A DNA stretch of 64,000 nt, from positions 27,650,488 to 27,714,487 of the forward strand of contig CM039464.1 in the NCBI GenBank assembly GCA_022414725.1. Reading direction: 5' to 3'. Both the position numbers and the translations under genes were made by a program. Origin of the DNA: Microglena sp. YARC. Its lineage: Eukaryota > Chlorophyta > Chlorophyceae > Chlamydomonadales > Chlamydomonadaceae. The notes below the pieces were generated by a model. That model did no database searches, was not told the DNA's origin, and was given only the letters and a program-made list of their open reading frames with translations. Shown piece after piece: positions 10,060-22,000 of the stretch (positions within the stretch are counted from its first letter, which is position 1; every line of letters begins with the position of its first letter).

Positions 10060-13000
10060 TTATTGCTCCTTTGACCCGTCCCCGCCCCCCTCCGGCAAGG
10101 CAGCAGGAGCCCACAAGGCTTCAATCTCTTCTAGAGTCTTTCCTTTTGTTTCTGGGATCGTGAAGTAGATGGACACCAATGACAGGGCTGTGATGGCAGC
10201 GAACGCGAAGTAGGTGGTAGAGGGACCTGGAAAGGGGAAGGGAGGGTGCAGGCACGGATGTGGCTATGGGTGGTTGGGGTGGGGGTGTATAGATTTTTGT
10301 CTTGTCTTCGAGAGGCATGAATCGTCCTTCAATTTGCTTTTTCTTTGTTATTTTGTTTCTGTCACGGTGAAGTAGATGGAGACCCATGGCAGGGCTGTGA
10401 TGGCAGGGAACGCTAAGCAGGTGGAAGAGGGATCTGTGAAGGGGAAGGGAGGGTACGGGCACGGCTGTGGCTGTGGCTGTGGGTGGTTGGGGTAGGGGTG
10501 AAGAGAGTTTTGTCTTGCCTTCAAGGGGTATAGATCGTCCTTCAATTTGTTTTTTATTCAATTTTCGTTTCTGGCACAGTGAAGTAGATGGAGACTTATG
10601 ACAGGGCTGTGATGGCAGCAAACGCAAAGTAGGTGGTAGAGGACCTGGAAGGGGAAAGGAGGGGTACGGGCAAGGATGTGGGTGTGGGTGGCTGGGGTGG
10701 TCGAGGTAGAGGCGAAAAGAGTTTTGTCTTGCCTTGGAGGGGTATGAATCGGCCTCCAATTTGTTTTCTCTTTGTTGACACCAATGACAGAGAATTAATG
10801 GTAGCAAGGGTATGTGTTTGGTACAGTCATGTTTGACAGTAAAATTAATTATCAGGACAAATGTAATCTGCATCAAAAAGAAAATAAATACATAAAAAAA
10901 CAAAGCATTCTATAAAAAACTTGATCCAACCGCTTCCATATATTCACGGATTGTTTATCCATGAATGATGGTAAACAGAGGCAGCTTCGCATGGGTTGTA
11001 CACAGATAATACTGGTCCATTATGGGTATGTTACAGTCCAGGGGTAGGCCGAATAGGCTTGAAGGACTTGCCCAATCGTGATGGGAAGGGCTAAAAAGAA
11101 AACAAAAATTGATGAAGTAAAATCCAGACAATTGTTCTACCGACGGGGGCCCTGAGTTCGTGCACATGGGGTAATAATTTTATAGCTAACATCAAGTAGG
11201 TGGCGGAGGGACCTGGAAGGGTTTAGGGTTGGGGTTTAATAGCAAACATCAAGTAGGTGGCAGAGGGACCTGGAAGGGTTTAGGGTTGGGGTTTAATAGC
11301 AAACATCAAGTAGGTGGCAGAGGGACCTGGAAGGGTTTCTAGGTGTTGGGTTTGATAGCAAACATCAAGTAGGTGCCGGAGGGACCTGGAAGGGTTTAGA
11401 GTTGGGGTTTAATAGCAAACATCAAGTAGGTGGCAGAGGGACCTGGAAGGGTTTAGGGTTGGGGTTTAATAGCAAACATCAAGTAGGTGGCAGGGGGACC
11501 TGGAAGGGTTTAGGGTTGGGGTTTGATAGCAAACATCAAGTAGGTGGCAGAGGGACCTGGAAGGGTTTAGGGTTGGGGCTTAATAGCAAACTTCAAGTAG
11601 GTGGCAGAGGGACCTGGAAGGGTTTAGGGTTGGGGTTTAATAGCAAACAACAAGTAGGTGGCAGAGGGACCTGGAAGGGTTTAGGGTTGGGGTTTGATAG
11701 CAAACATCAAGTAGGTGGCAGAGGGACCTGGAAGGGTTTAGGGTTGGGGTTTAATAGCAAACATCAAGTAGGTGGCAGAGGGACCTGGAAGGGTTTAAAG
11801 TTGGGGTTTGATAACAAACATCAAGTAGGTGGCAGAGGGACCTGGAAGGGTTTAGGGTTGGGTTTAATGGCAAACATCAAGTAGGTGGCAGAGGGACCTG
11901 GAAGGGTTTAGGGTTGGGGTTTAATAGCAAACATCAAGTAGGTGGCAGAGGGACCTGGAAGGGTTTAGGGTTGGGGTTTAATAGCAAACTTCAAGTAGGT
12001 GGCAGGGGGACCTGGAAGGGTTTAGGGTTGGGGTTTAATAGCAAACATCAAGTAGGTGGCAGGGGGACCTGGAAGGGTTTAGGGTTGGGGCTTAATAGCA
12101 AACATCAAGTAGGTGGCAGAGGGACCTGGAAGGGTTTTGGGTTGGGGTTTAATAGCAAACTTCAAGTAGATGGCAGAGGGACCTGGAAGGGTTTAGGGTT
12201 GGGGTTTAATATCAAACATCAAGTAGGTGACAGAGGGGTCTAGAGGGGGAAAGGGACGGTGCGGGCACGGCTTTTGCTGATGGGGTTGGGGGTTGGGGGG
12301 AGGGTTGTGTTGGGGTTGGGGTTGGGGGCTGTGGCTTGAGGGGTTGGGGTTGGGGTTGAGGGTTGGGGCGAGGGTTGGGTTGGGTTCAGGTTTGGTTAGG
12401 GGCTTTGAGGGGCAAATCCTTATGATATACAAAAATAAGTGCTGCACCAGGTCAGGAAGCACAATTCAAATCCGCCTTAACAAATTTGTACTTGAAAAGG
12501 GGGCCAGGTCTGAGGAAGCACAATTCAAACACAATTCAAAACGCAATTCAAAACACAGTCAAAACATGCCTTACCAAATTTGTCCTGGAAGGGGGGGAGC
12601 GCCAAGGTGACTAAGAAGTTCGAGCCGAAGTTGACGAAGGTGCCGAGGGCTATGGCTTGGCCCCGCACAGCAAGGGGGAAGAGCTCGCCCAGCAGGAGCC
12701 AGGAGATAGGACCAAAGGATACCTGGGGAACAGGTTGGTGTCGATAAAGGATGGGGAATAGGTTGATGTCAGTAAAGGTGTCGCATCCAAGTTACCAAAT
12801 AAAATGACAGTGAGTAAACGCAGTTGGCTCAATGAATGGAGAAGGGGGGAGTGATAGTGTGACTAAGAAGTTCGATCGGAAGGATCTGAGGGCTGTGACT
12901 TAACCCCGCACAGCAAGGGGGAAGAGCTCGCCCAGCAGGAGCCAAGAGATGGGACCAAAGGACACCTGGATAACAGGTTGGTGTCGGTAAAGGTGTTGCA

Positions 13001-16000
13001 TCCAATTTAACAGCTGAAATGTCAGTGAGTAAACGCAGTTGGTCCAGTGAATAAAGAGAGGGGGGGGGTGCTAGTGTGACTAGTGTGAAGAAGTTCGATT
13101 CAAAGGTGCCGAGGGCTATGGCTTGTACCCGCACAGCAAGGGGGGAGAGCTTGCCCAGCAGGAGCCAGGGAATGGGACCAAAGGACACCTGAGAATAAGT
13201 TGGTGTCGGTGAAGGTGTCGCATCCAATTTGTTTTTGTTTTTCTGTTCTTCTTTGTGCATGAAGTTTGTTTGTGCATGACGTTCGTAAGTCCCCCTTGAC
13301 TCTGTCAAGCCGAGGGCACATATGGAGTCCAATGGGGCACCAGGAAAAATGTCATCATTATCATCATCATCAATTTACCGACTGAAATGTCAGTGAGTAT
13401 AAGCAGTTGGTTCAACAAATAAAGCTAGGAGGGGGAGTGCTAGTGTGACTAAGACGGTAGATCCAAAGTTGACAAAGGTCTATGGCTTGGCCTACTATGT
13501 AGTACACACCATGAGATGGGAAAAGACACCGGAGGAAAAGGTTGAAGCAGTTGGTCAAATGAATCAAGTCAGCAAGCAAGTTGGCTTGTTGGTTGGCTGG
13601 TAAGTCATTGAGCAAAGTCATGGTTGGCTTGTTGGTTGGCTTGTTGGTTGGCTGTTGGTTGGCTGGCAAGTTATTGGCTGCAAATTCCGTATGATTGTCT
13701 GTCTCTGTCTGTGTCTGCCTATTTGTTTGTTTAGTAGTTTGTTTGTTTGTGTGTTTGTTGAGTGATTTGTTTGTTTCTTTGTTCAGTAATTTGTTTGTTT
13801 GTTTGTTTGTTTGCTTGTTTGTTTGTTTGTTTGTTTCTTCAGTAATTTGTTTGTTTGTTTGTTTAATAGTTTGTTTGTTTGTTTGTTTGTTTGTTTGTTT
13901 GTTTGTGTGTTTGTTAGTTTAGTAGTTTGTTTGTTTTGTGATAATTGTTTTGTGCTCATGTATGTTTCGTTTTCGGGTGATTTGTCATACCCAACCCAAC
14001 CCCTCCAGACGTTATCCATTCTTTCTTTTTCTCCCAGCCCACCTGGTAGCCGCCAACAAACAATAACAGACCAGCCACAGAGCCATACGTGGCCATTACG
14101 TTGGGGGTCCAGTCGGCCTGCCCAGCGCCGAGGAGGAGGAGGGAAAAGATCATAAACCCGACGCCGGTGAGCAGCAAGGGACGCCGGCCCCAGGTATCCA
14201 CGTAGAAAACAGCGATCATCGTCATCAGCACCTTGAAGCCACCTAGAAGCACGGCCTGGCCTGCGTGATTTTGTGGAGATGGTGGATATGTGAGGTGTTG
14301 GTGTTGGTGGTGGAGGGTGACGTCTTTGTATGCGTAGAAAACTGCGATCGTCGTCATTTCCACCTTGAAGCCACCTAGAAGCATGGCCTGACCTGCGTGT
14401 TGTTGTGGTGATGGTGGATATGTGAGGTGTTGGTGTTGGTGTTGGTGGTGGCGAGTGACGTCTTTGTACGTGTAAAAAACTGCAATATTCGACATCACCA
14501 CCTTGAAGCCACCTAGAAGCACGGCCTGGCCTGCGTGATTTTGTGGAGATGGTGGATATGTGAGGTGTTGGTGTTGGTGTTGTTGGTAGAGGGTGACGAC
14601 TTTGTATGCGTAGAAAACTGCGATCGTCGTCATTTCCATCTGAAGCCACCTAGAAGCATGGCCTGACCTGCGTGTTGTTGTGGTGATGGTGGATATGTGA
14701 GGTGTTGGTGTTGGTGGTGGAGAGTGACGTCTTTGTACGTGTAAAAACTGCAATATTCGTCATCACCACCTTGAAGCCACCTAGAAGCACGGCCTGGCCT
14801 GCGTGATTTTGTGGTGATGGTGGCGTGTTGTGATGGTGGATATGTGAGGTGGTGGTGTTGGTGTTGGTGGTGGTGGTGGAGGGTGATGTCTTTGTATGTG
14901 TAGAAAACTGTGAGCATCGTCATTTCCACCTTGAAGCAGCCTAGGAGCACGGCCTGACCTGCGTGTTGTTGTGGTAATGGTGGATGTGAGGTGTTGGTGT
15001 TGGTGGTGGAGGGTGACATCTTTCAATCTTTGTACACATAGAAAGCAGCAATCATTGCATCACCACCTAGAAGCACGGCCTGACCTGCGTGTTGTGGTGA
15101 TGGTGGATTTGTGAGGTGTTGGTGTTGGTGTTGTTGGAGGAGGGCGACGTCTTTGTACGTGAAGAAAACTGCGATCATCGTCATTTCCACCTTGAAGGCA
15201 CCTAGGGGCACGGCCTGACCTGCGTGTTGTTGTGGTGATGGTAGAGTGTGAAGTGGTGGTGGTCTATTTGGTGTTGGTGTTGGTGCTGGTGGAGGATGAC
15301 GTTTTTATACATGTAGAAAACTGCAATCATCGTCATTTCCACCTTGAAGGCACCTAGGAGCACGACCTGACCTGCGTGTTGTTGTGGTGATGGTGGTCTG
15401 TTTGGTGTTGGTGTTGGTGTTGGTGTTGGTGGTGTTGGTTGAGGGTGACGTCTTTGTATGTGTAGAAAACTGCGATCATCGTTATCACCACCCTGTGCCT
15501 GCAGTGGTATGCTGGCTTACTTCAGAAGGGCACAGGTGCGTTGCAGGGAGGTGCCGATCGCATCACCACAACTCACCCCCCCCTACCAATTCCCCCCCCC
15601 CCCCCCCCCCCCACCCCGCACACACACCAATTCCCCCAACCCCTGCCACAAACCAATTCCCCCCCCCCCCCACACACACACACCCCACCTATTTCCACCA
15701 CCTACCAATTCCCCCCCCCACACCACCACAAATCAATCCCCCCCCCCCCTACCTATTTCCACCACCCACCACAAAACAACCCCCCCCCCCCCCCCCTCCT
15801 CCACCACCACCACCACCTCCTCCACCACCACCGAACCAACCCCATGTGCCTGCAGTGGTATGCTTCAACTCCATAATTATCCAAAGTAGGATCTATTGCT
15901 AACCTGCAGCATCCTTCAGCTCGAAGCCAGCATCTTGAAGAATCTTAGATGCGTAGTACAACACACTGGGTTGGCCACTGATCTGTGCGCATGGGTAGGG

Positions 16001-19000
16001 TGCGGTTGGGTTGGGTAGGGTAGGTTTGGTTTGGTTTGGTTTGGTTTGGTTTGGTTTGGTTTGGGTCGGTCGGGTCGGGTTGGGTTGGGTTGGGTTGGGT
16101 CGGTTGGTCGGGTTGGGTCGGGTCGGGTTGGGTTGGGTTGGTTGGGTTGGGTCGGTTGGGTCGGGTTGGGTCGGGTCGGGTTGGGTTGGGTTGGTTGGGT
16201 TGGGTTGGGTTGGTTGGGTTGGTTGGGTTGGGTCGGTGGGTCGGGTTGGGTTGGGTTGGGTTGGGTTGGGTTGGGTTGGGTTGGGTTGGGTTGGGTTGGT
16301 GGGATATGGATGGTCCAGGTGGGGCACGTCCCTTTAGCCTATTTGGCTACCTCTGGACTGTAACATGCAAACACTAGCAGTTTACACACTGGGTTTTTTG
16401 TGCGACGCATTACAAATTGGGCGACTCAGTGCTACCCCAGTGTGTCGCACTACCCCCCGAACCGCGCAGAGCGTCATGCACAGAGCACAGGGGGGTTGGG
16501 GGGGCACTTCTGACTAGTTTAGAAAGATCCATGCAGCGCCATGGCGCCATGCAGCGGCGGAATGGCGAGGCGTCGTTGAAAAACAAATGCCAGTATAAAA
16601 ATACAGTGCCAGTAATAAAAATAAGAGTCAGAAATAAAAAACGCCAGTATACAAATAAATGCCAGTATAAGAAATAAGTGCCAGAAATAAAAAACGCCAG
16701 TATAAAAATACAGTGCCAGTAATAAAAATAAGTGCCAGAAATAAAAAACGCAAGTATACAAATAAATGCCAGTATAAAATACAGAGCCAGTATAAAAATA
16801 AGTACCAGAAAACATTGTGCCAGTAGTAAAAATACAGAGCCAGTATAAAAATAAGTACCAGAAAACATTGTGCCAGTAGTAAAAAAACAGAGCCAGACCG
16901 AGCCAGAAATAAAAATAAGTGCCAGTATACAAGGACAGTGCCAGAATACAAGTACAGTGCCAGAAAAACAGTGACAGTTATAAAAAATCAGCGCCAGAAA
17001 TAAAAAACAGAGGTAGAAATAAAAAAACAGTGCCAGAAATAAAAAACAGCGCCAGAAATAAAAAAAACAGTGGTAGTACAACAATAAGTGCCAGTAATGA
17101 AACAGTGCCAGTAATGAAACAGTGCCAGCTGGTGCCAGTAATAAAATACAGTGCCAGTAATGAAACAGTGCCAGCTGGTGCCAGTAATAAAATACAGTGC
17201 CAGTAATGAAACAGTGCCAGCTGGTGCCAGTAATAAAATACAGTGCCAGTAATGAAACAGTGCCAGCTGGTGCCAGTAATAAAATACAGTGCCAGTAATG
17301 AAACAGTGCCAGCTGGTGCCAGTAATAAAATACAGTGCCAGTAATGAAACAGTGCCAGCTGGTGCCAGTAATAAAATACAGTGCCAGTAATGAAACAGTG
17401 CCAGTAATGAAACAGTGCCAGCTGGTGCCAGTAATAAAATACAGTGCCAGTAATGAAACAGTGCCAGCTGGTGCCAGTAATAAAATACAGTGCCAGTAAT
17501 CAAACAGTGCCAGCTGGTGCCAGTAATAAAATACAGTGCCAGTAATGAAACAGTGCCAGCTGGTGCCAGTAATAAAATACAGTGCCAGTAATGAAACAGT
17601 GCCAGCTGGTGCCAGTAATAAAATACAGTGCCAGTAATGAAACAGTGCCAGCTGGTGCCAGTAATAAAATACAGTGCCAGTAATGAAACAGTGCCAGCTG
17701 GTGCCAGTAATAAAATACAGTGCCAGTAATGAAACAGTGCCAGCTGGTGCCAGTAATAAAATACAGTGCCAGTAATGAAACAGTGCCAGCTGGTGCCAGT
17801 AATAAAATACAGTGCCAGTAATGAAACAGTGCCAGCTGGTGCCAGTAATAAAATACAGTGCCAGTAATGAAACAGTGCCAGCTGGTGCCAGTGATAAAAT
17901 AGAGTGCCAGTAATGAAACAGTGCCAGTTGGTGCCAGTAATAAAATGGAGTGCCAGTAATAAAACAGTGCCAGCTGGTGCCAGTAATAAAATGGAGTGCC
18001 AGTAATAAAACAGTGCCAGCTGGTGCCAGTAATAAAATGGAGTGCCAGTAAAAAAACAGTGCCAGCTGGTGCCAGTAATAGAAAAAAGAGAGACAGTATA
18101 ACCATCTTACCTGCTGGAAAAGCATCAGGGATGAGCCGATAAGCAAGGGCCTGAAGTATTGCTTCTGGGAAAAAATTGCAAAAGGATTTTCACCTGTAAG
18201 CATGAAAAAGCATGTTAGAGTTGCATGGGTAACATCACATTTGTTTTTTGCACATGGATGGCATAAGTGAAATATTACACGCGTTTTAAGCAAAATTAGG
18301 GATGAGCCGATAAGTGGGGGCTTGAAGTAGGGCTGTTGGGAGAGCAGTGAAATGGGGTTATCATCTGTAAGCATGACAAGTTCTATGCAGCGTCGCCTGC
18401 GACGCTAAAAAATGGCGGAGAGTGTCGCGAGGGAGCGACAGGTGGCAACGGAAGCGAGTTAGTTACGAGGCCGTTGGTTGACGTGTCGGGCTTCATCACG
18501 GTCAGATGGATGGATGGTCTCCAGCCCCCCAGAAGGGAGGCTCCGCCAAAAAGGCATGTTAGAGTTGCATGAGTAACATCCATTTTGCACATGGATGGCA
18601 TATGTTAAATGTTACACACGTTTTAAGCATTAGGGATGAGCCGATCAGCAGGGGCTTGAGGTAATGCTGTTGCGTTGTATGGGTAGCATGCAACGCATTT
18701 GTACATGGATGGCCTACGTTACACACACCAAGGGGTGAGCCGATCAGCAGGGGCTTGAAGTACAGCTCTAGGGAGAGCAGTGAGAGGGGGTTGTCACCTG
18801 TGCCCATGAAGTAGCATGCTGGTTACAGGGTACTTCCAAGCGCACGGTTTTGCGTGCTGCCTTTTTGAGCCCCACTGCACGTTTCGCACAGTTTTTTGCA
18901 ACCCCCTGTTGGCGCAGCAAGCAATTTTTGCGCTTTTTGCACTACAAAGCGCGGGTTTTATTTTTTCAAGTGCGCTAAAGCGCTGGCCAATTTTGTCAAT

Positions 19001-22000
19001 GGAAGTACCCTGGTTGGGTAACATCCATTTTGCACATGGATGGCATATGTGAAACACGTTTTTAAGCATTAGGGATGAGCCGATAATCAGGGGCTTGAAG
19101 TATGGCTGTTGCGTTGTATGGGTAGCATGCAACGCATTTGTACATGGATGGCATACATGACACACGTTAAGGGATAAGCCGATAATCAGGGGCTTGAAGT
19201 AATGAGAGCAGTGATAAGGAGTTATCACCCGTAACCATGAAAAATCTTGTTTTGTTATCAAAGATGTTTGCCTTTATTACTGAGGCTTTGGCCTAAGGCT
19301 TGGTCTGCGTACGCTAGCCCAAGACTCAAGTGTGATCGGTGGAGTCACTCCTATATATAAAAGCATATTCTAGATGCATGGGTAACACCCATTTGCACAT
19401 GGATGGCTTACGTGAAACACGTGTGTAAGCATTAGGGATGACCCGATAAGCAGGGGCTTGAAGTATGGCTCTAGGGAGAGCAGTGAGAGGGGGTTATCAC
19501 CTGCACCCATGATATATGCATGGGTACCATCCATTTCGCACATGGATGGCATACGTGAAACACGTGCGTAAGCGTTCGGGATGAGTCAATAGGCAGGGAC
19601 TTGAAGTATGGCTCTAGGGAGAGCAGTGAGAGGGGGTTATCACCTGCACCCATGAAATAGCATGCTGCATGGGTTGCATGGGTTGCATGGGTAACAACAA
19701 CCATTTAACTCACGGATGGCACATGAGAACTCGCGATTTAAACAACGGTGACAAGCCCCTGACTGAACCGCCCCCTTCGCCCAATGCCCCCCACCATAAT
19801 TCCCATCATGCCTCCCCCAATGCTACCCACCAAACCTCCCACCATGCCACCGCCCCCTTCGCCCAATGCCCCCCACCATACTTCCCATCATGCCTTCCCC
19901 GATGCTACCCATCAAACCTCCCACCATGCCACCTGCCCCCTTCCCGAAAACTTCCCCCGATATCCACCACCATACTTCCCATTATGCTTTCCCCGATGGT
20001 ACCCACCAAACCTCCCACCATGCCACCCGCCTCCTCTGCCCAATGCTTCCCACAATACTCCCCACCATACTTCCCATTCTGCCTCCCCCGGTGCTACCCA
20101 CCAAACCTCCCACCATGCCACCCGCCCCCTTCGCCCAATGCTCCCCACCATACTTCCCATCATGCCTCCCCTGTGATATCCACCAAACCTCCCACCATGC
20201 CTCCCACCATGCCAACCGCCCCCTTCGTTCCATCCCCACCATACCCCCCACCATACTTCCCAACATGCCTCCCACCATGTCACCCGCCATGCCACCGGCC
20301 CCTTCTCTCCATACCCACCATACTTACCATCATGCCCCCCCCCCCGGTGCTACCCACCATGCCTCCCACCATGCCTCCCACCCTCTTCGCCCCCATCCCC
20401 AATATACTTACCATCATGCCCCCCCCCTGCGCTACCCACCAAACCTCCCACCATGCCTCCCACCATGCCAACCGCCCCCTTCGCCCCATCCCCACCATAA
20501 CCCCCACCATACTTCCCATCCTACCTCCCCGGTACTGCCCACCAAACCTCCCACCATGCCAACCGCCCCCTTCGCCCCATCCCCACCATACCCCCATCAT
20601 ACTTCCCATCCTACCTCCCCCGGTGCTACCCACCAAACCTCCCACCATGCTAACCGCCCCCTTCGCCCCATCCCCACCATAACCCCCACCATACTTCCCA
20701 TCCTACCTCCCTCGGTACTGCCCACCAAACCTCCCACCATGCCTCCCCAAAATTCCACCCACCCCCTTCGCCCCACCCCCACCATACCCCCCACCATTCC
20801 TCCCACCCCCTTCGCCTATCACCACCATACCCCCCACCATTCCACCCACCCCTTCGCCCCATCCCACCATACCCCCCACCATACTTCCCATCCTACCTCC
20901 CCTGGTGCTACCCACTAAACCTCCCACCATGCCATCCGCCCCCTTTGCCCCATCCCCCCCCCCCCCCCCCCCCCACACACACACACCTACATCACCACCA
21001 CCAACAAAGAAACCCATCAAGCCTCCCACCCTCTCCTCCCCATCCCCACCCCACCTGAGATCCCTGCAGCTGCCTGATCCTTTTTCAGCTCCACAATACT
21101 CTCGGCAATATTAGCTACCTCCGCATCGACCACATCTGGACTGGAGCCTCCAGCCTTAGCCAGAGCTGCCTTCGCCTCTTCCAAAGGGCGACCAGTCAAC
21201 AGCATCCAGCGTGGTGACTCAGGAAGATAGGACTGATATCGGTTTATGAGGGAGGGGTGGTGGAGGGTGGTGGGGTGGGTTGCAGTGATGGATTTGGTGA
21301 CTTCAATGGCCTGGATATACAAATATGAATGAATGAATGAATGAGTGTGGTGAGCTGCCTTGGGCTCTTCCAAAGGGCGACCGGTCAACAGCATCCAGCG
21401 TGGTGACTCAGGAAGATAGGACTGATTTCGGTTTGTGAGGGAGGGGCGGTGGAGGGTTGTCGGGTGGGTTGCAGTGATGGATTTGGTGACTGCAATGGCC
21501 TGGATGTACAAATATGGATGAATGAGTTCTTGTAGAATGGTACCGCTACAGCTATGGGGCCGACCACCAAGTAACGCACACTACTTCCACCCATCGTCTT
21601 ATCACCATGCCAGCATCACAGTATCACAGCTATGGTGGCTGCTGTGAGACATACGTCCCTCTGCCCTTCACCTCACCATGCCCACATCAGACTAACAGCA
21701 CGCATCATTTGCACCCATCTCCCACTCACCATGCCAGCAGCCAGCAGCACAGATATGGGGACTGCTGTGAAGAACATGTCTCTCCAACCTCCAACATTCT
21801 CATAGTAGAGGTAGGAGACCTGCAACAAGGGTCAGATACTTGGTTAAATAAATACAAACAAATGGTATGCCTTATTGCGAGGCGTGAGGTTGAGGGAGCC
21901 AGCCCGTTTGCTTGCACTGGGGCCAACCACCAAAAGGGAGAGGGGGGTGGAGGTGGGGTGGGAGGGCAGTGTTCAGATAGTTCGTTAAACTTGAAAATTA

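Larger units (their letters stand above)
18280..19665 (-). repeat. Six to seven degraded copies of transporter exon 8 with acceptor
   Basis: At about 18290-18370, 18615-18660, 18730-18810, 19065-19110, 19165-19240, 19430-19505 and 19580-19655 on the minus strand. They read (G)DNPLSLLSLE.YFKPLLIGSSLML-like and are preceded by CATG..TACAG- or CACAG-type acceptors. The real exon 8 (18193-18111) keeps FQQ and a GTAAGA donor; the copies do not. Confidence 0.88.

Noticed and set aside
11402..12243. Repetitive plus-strand open frames (QVGGRGTWKGLGL repeats)
   Set aside because: Antisense reading of the exon 12 edge minisatellite; the period divisible by three explains the open frame.
16410..18374. 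654-codon minus-strand open frame
   Set aside because: It is the stop-free translation of the 46-bp CAGTGCCAGTAAT minisatellite and related repeats; all three frames are open there. Only the exon 8 segment (18193-18111) within it is coding.
19669..20918. Proline/histidine-rich open frames of 337 and 350 codons
   Set aside because: Translations of the C-rich tandem array in intron 7; no start context and no domain.
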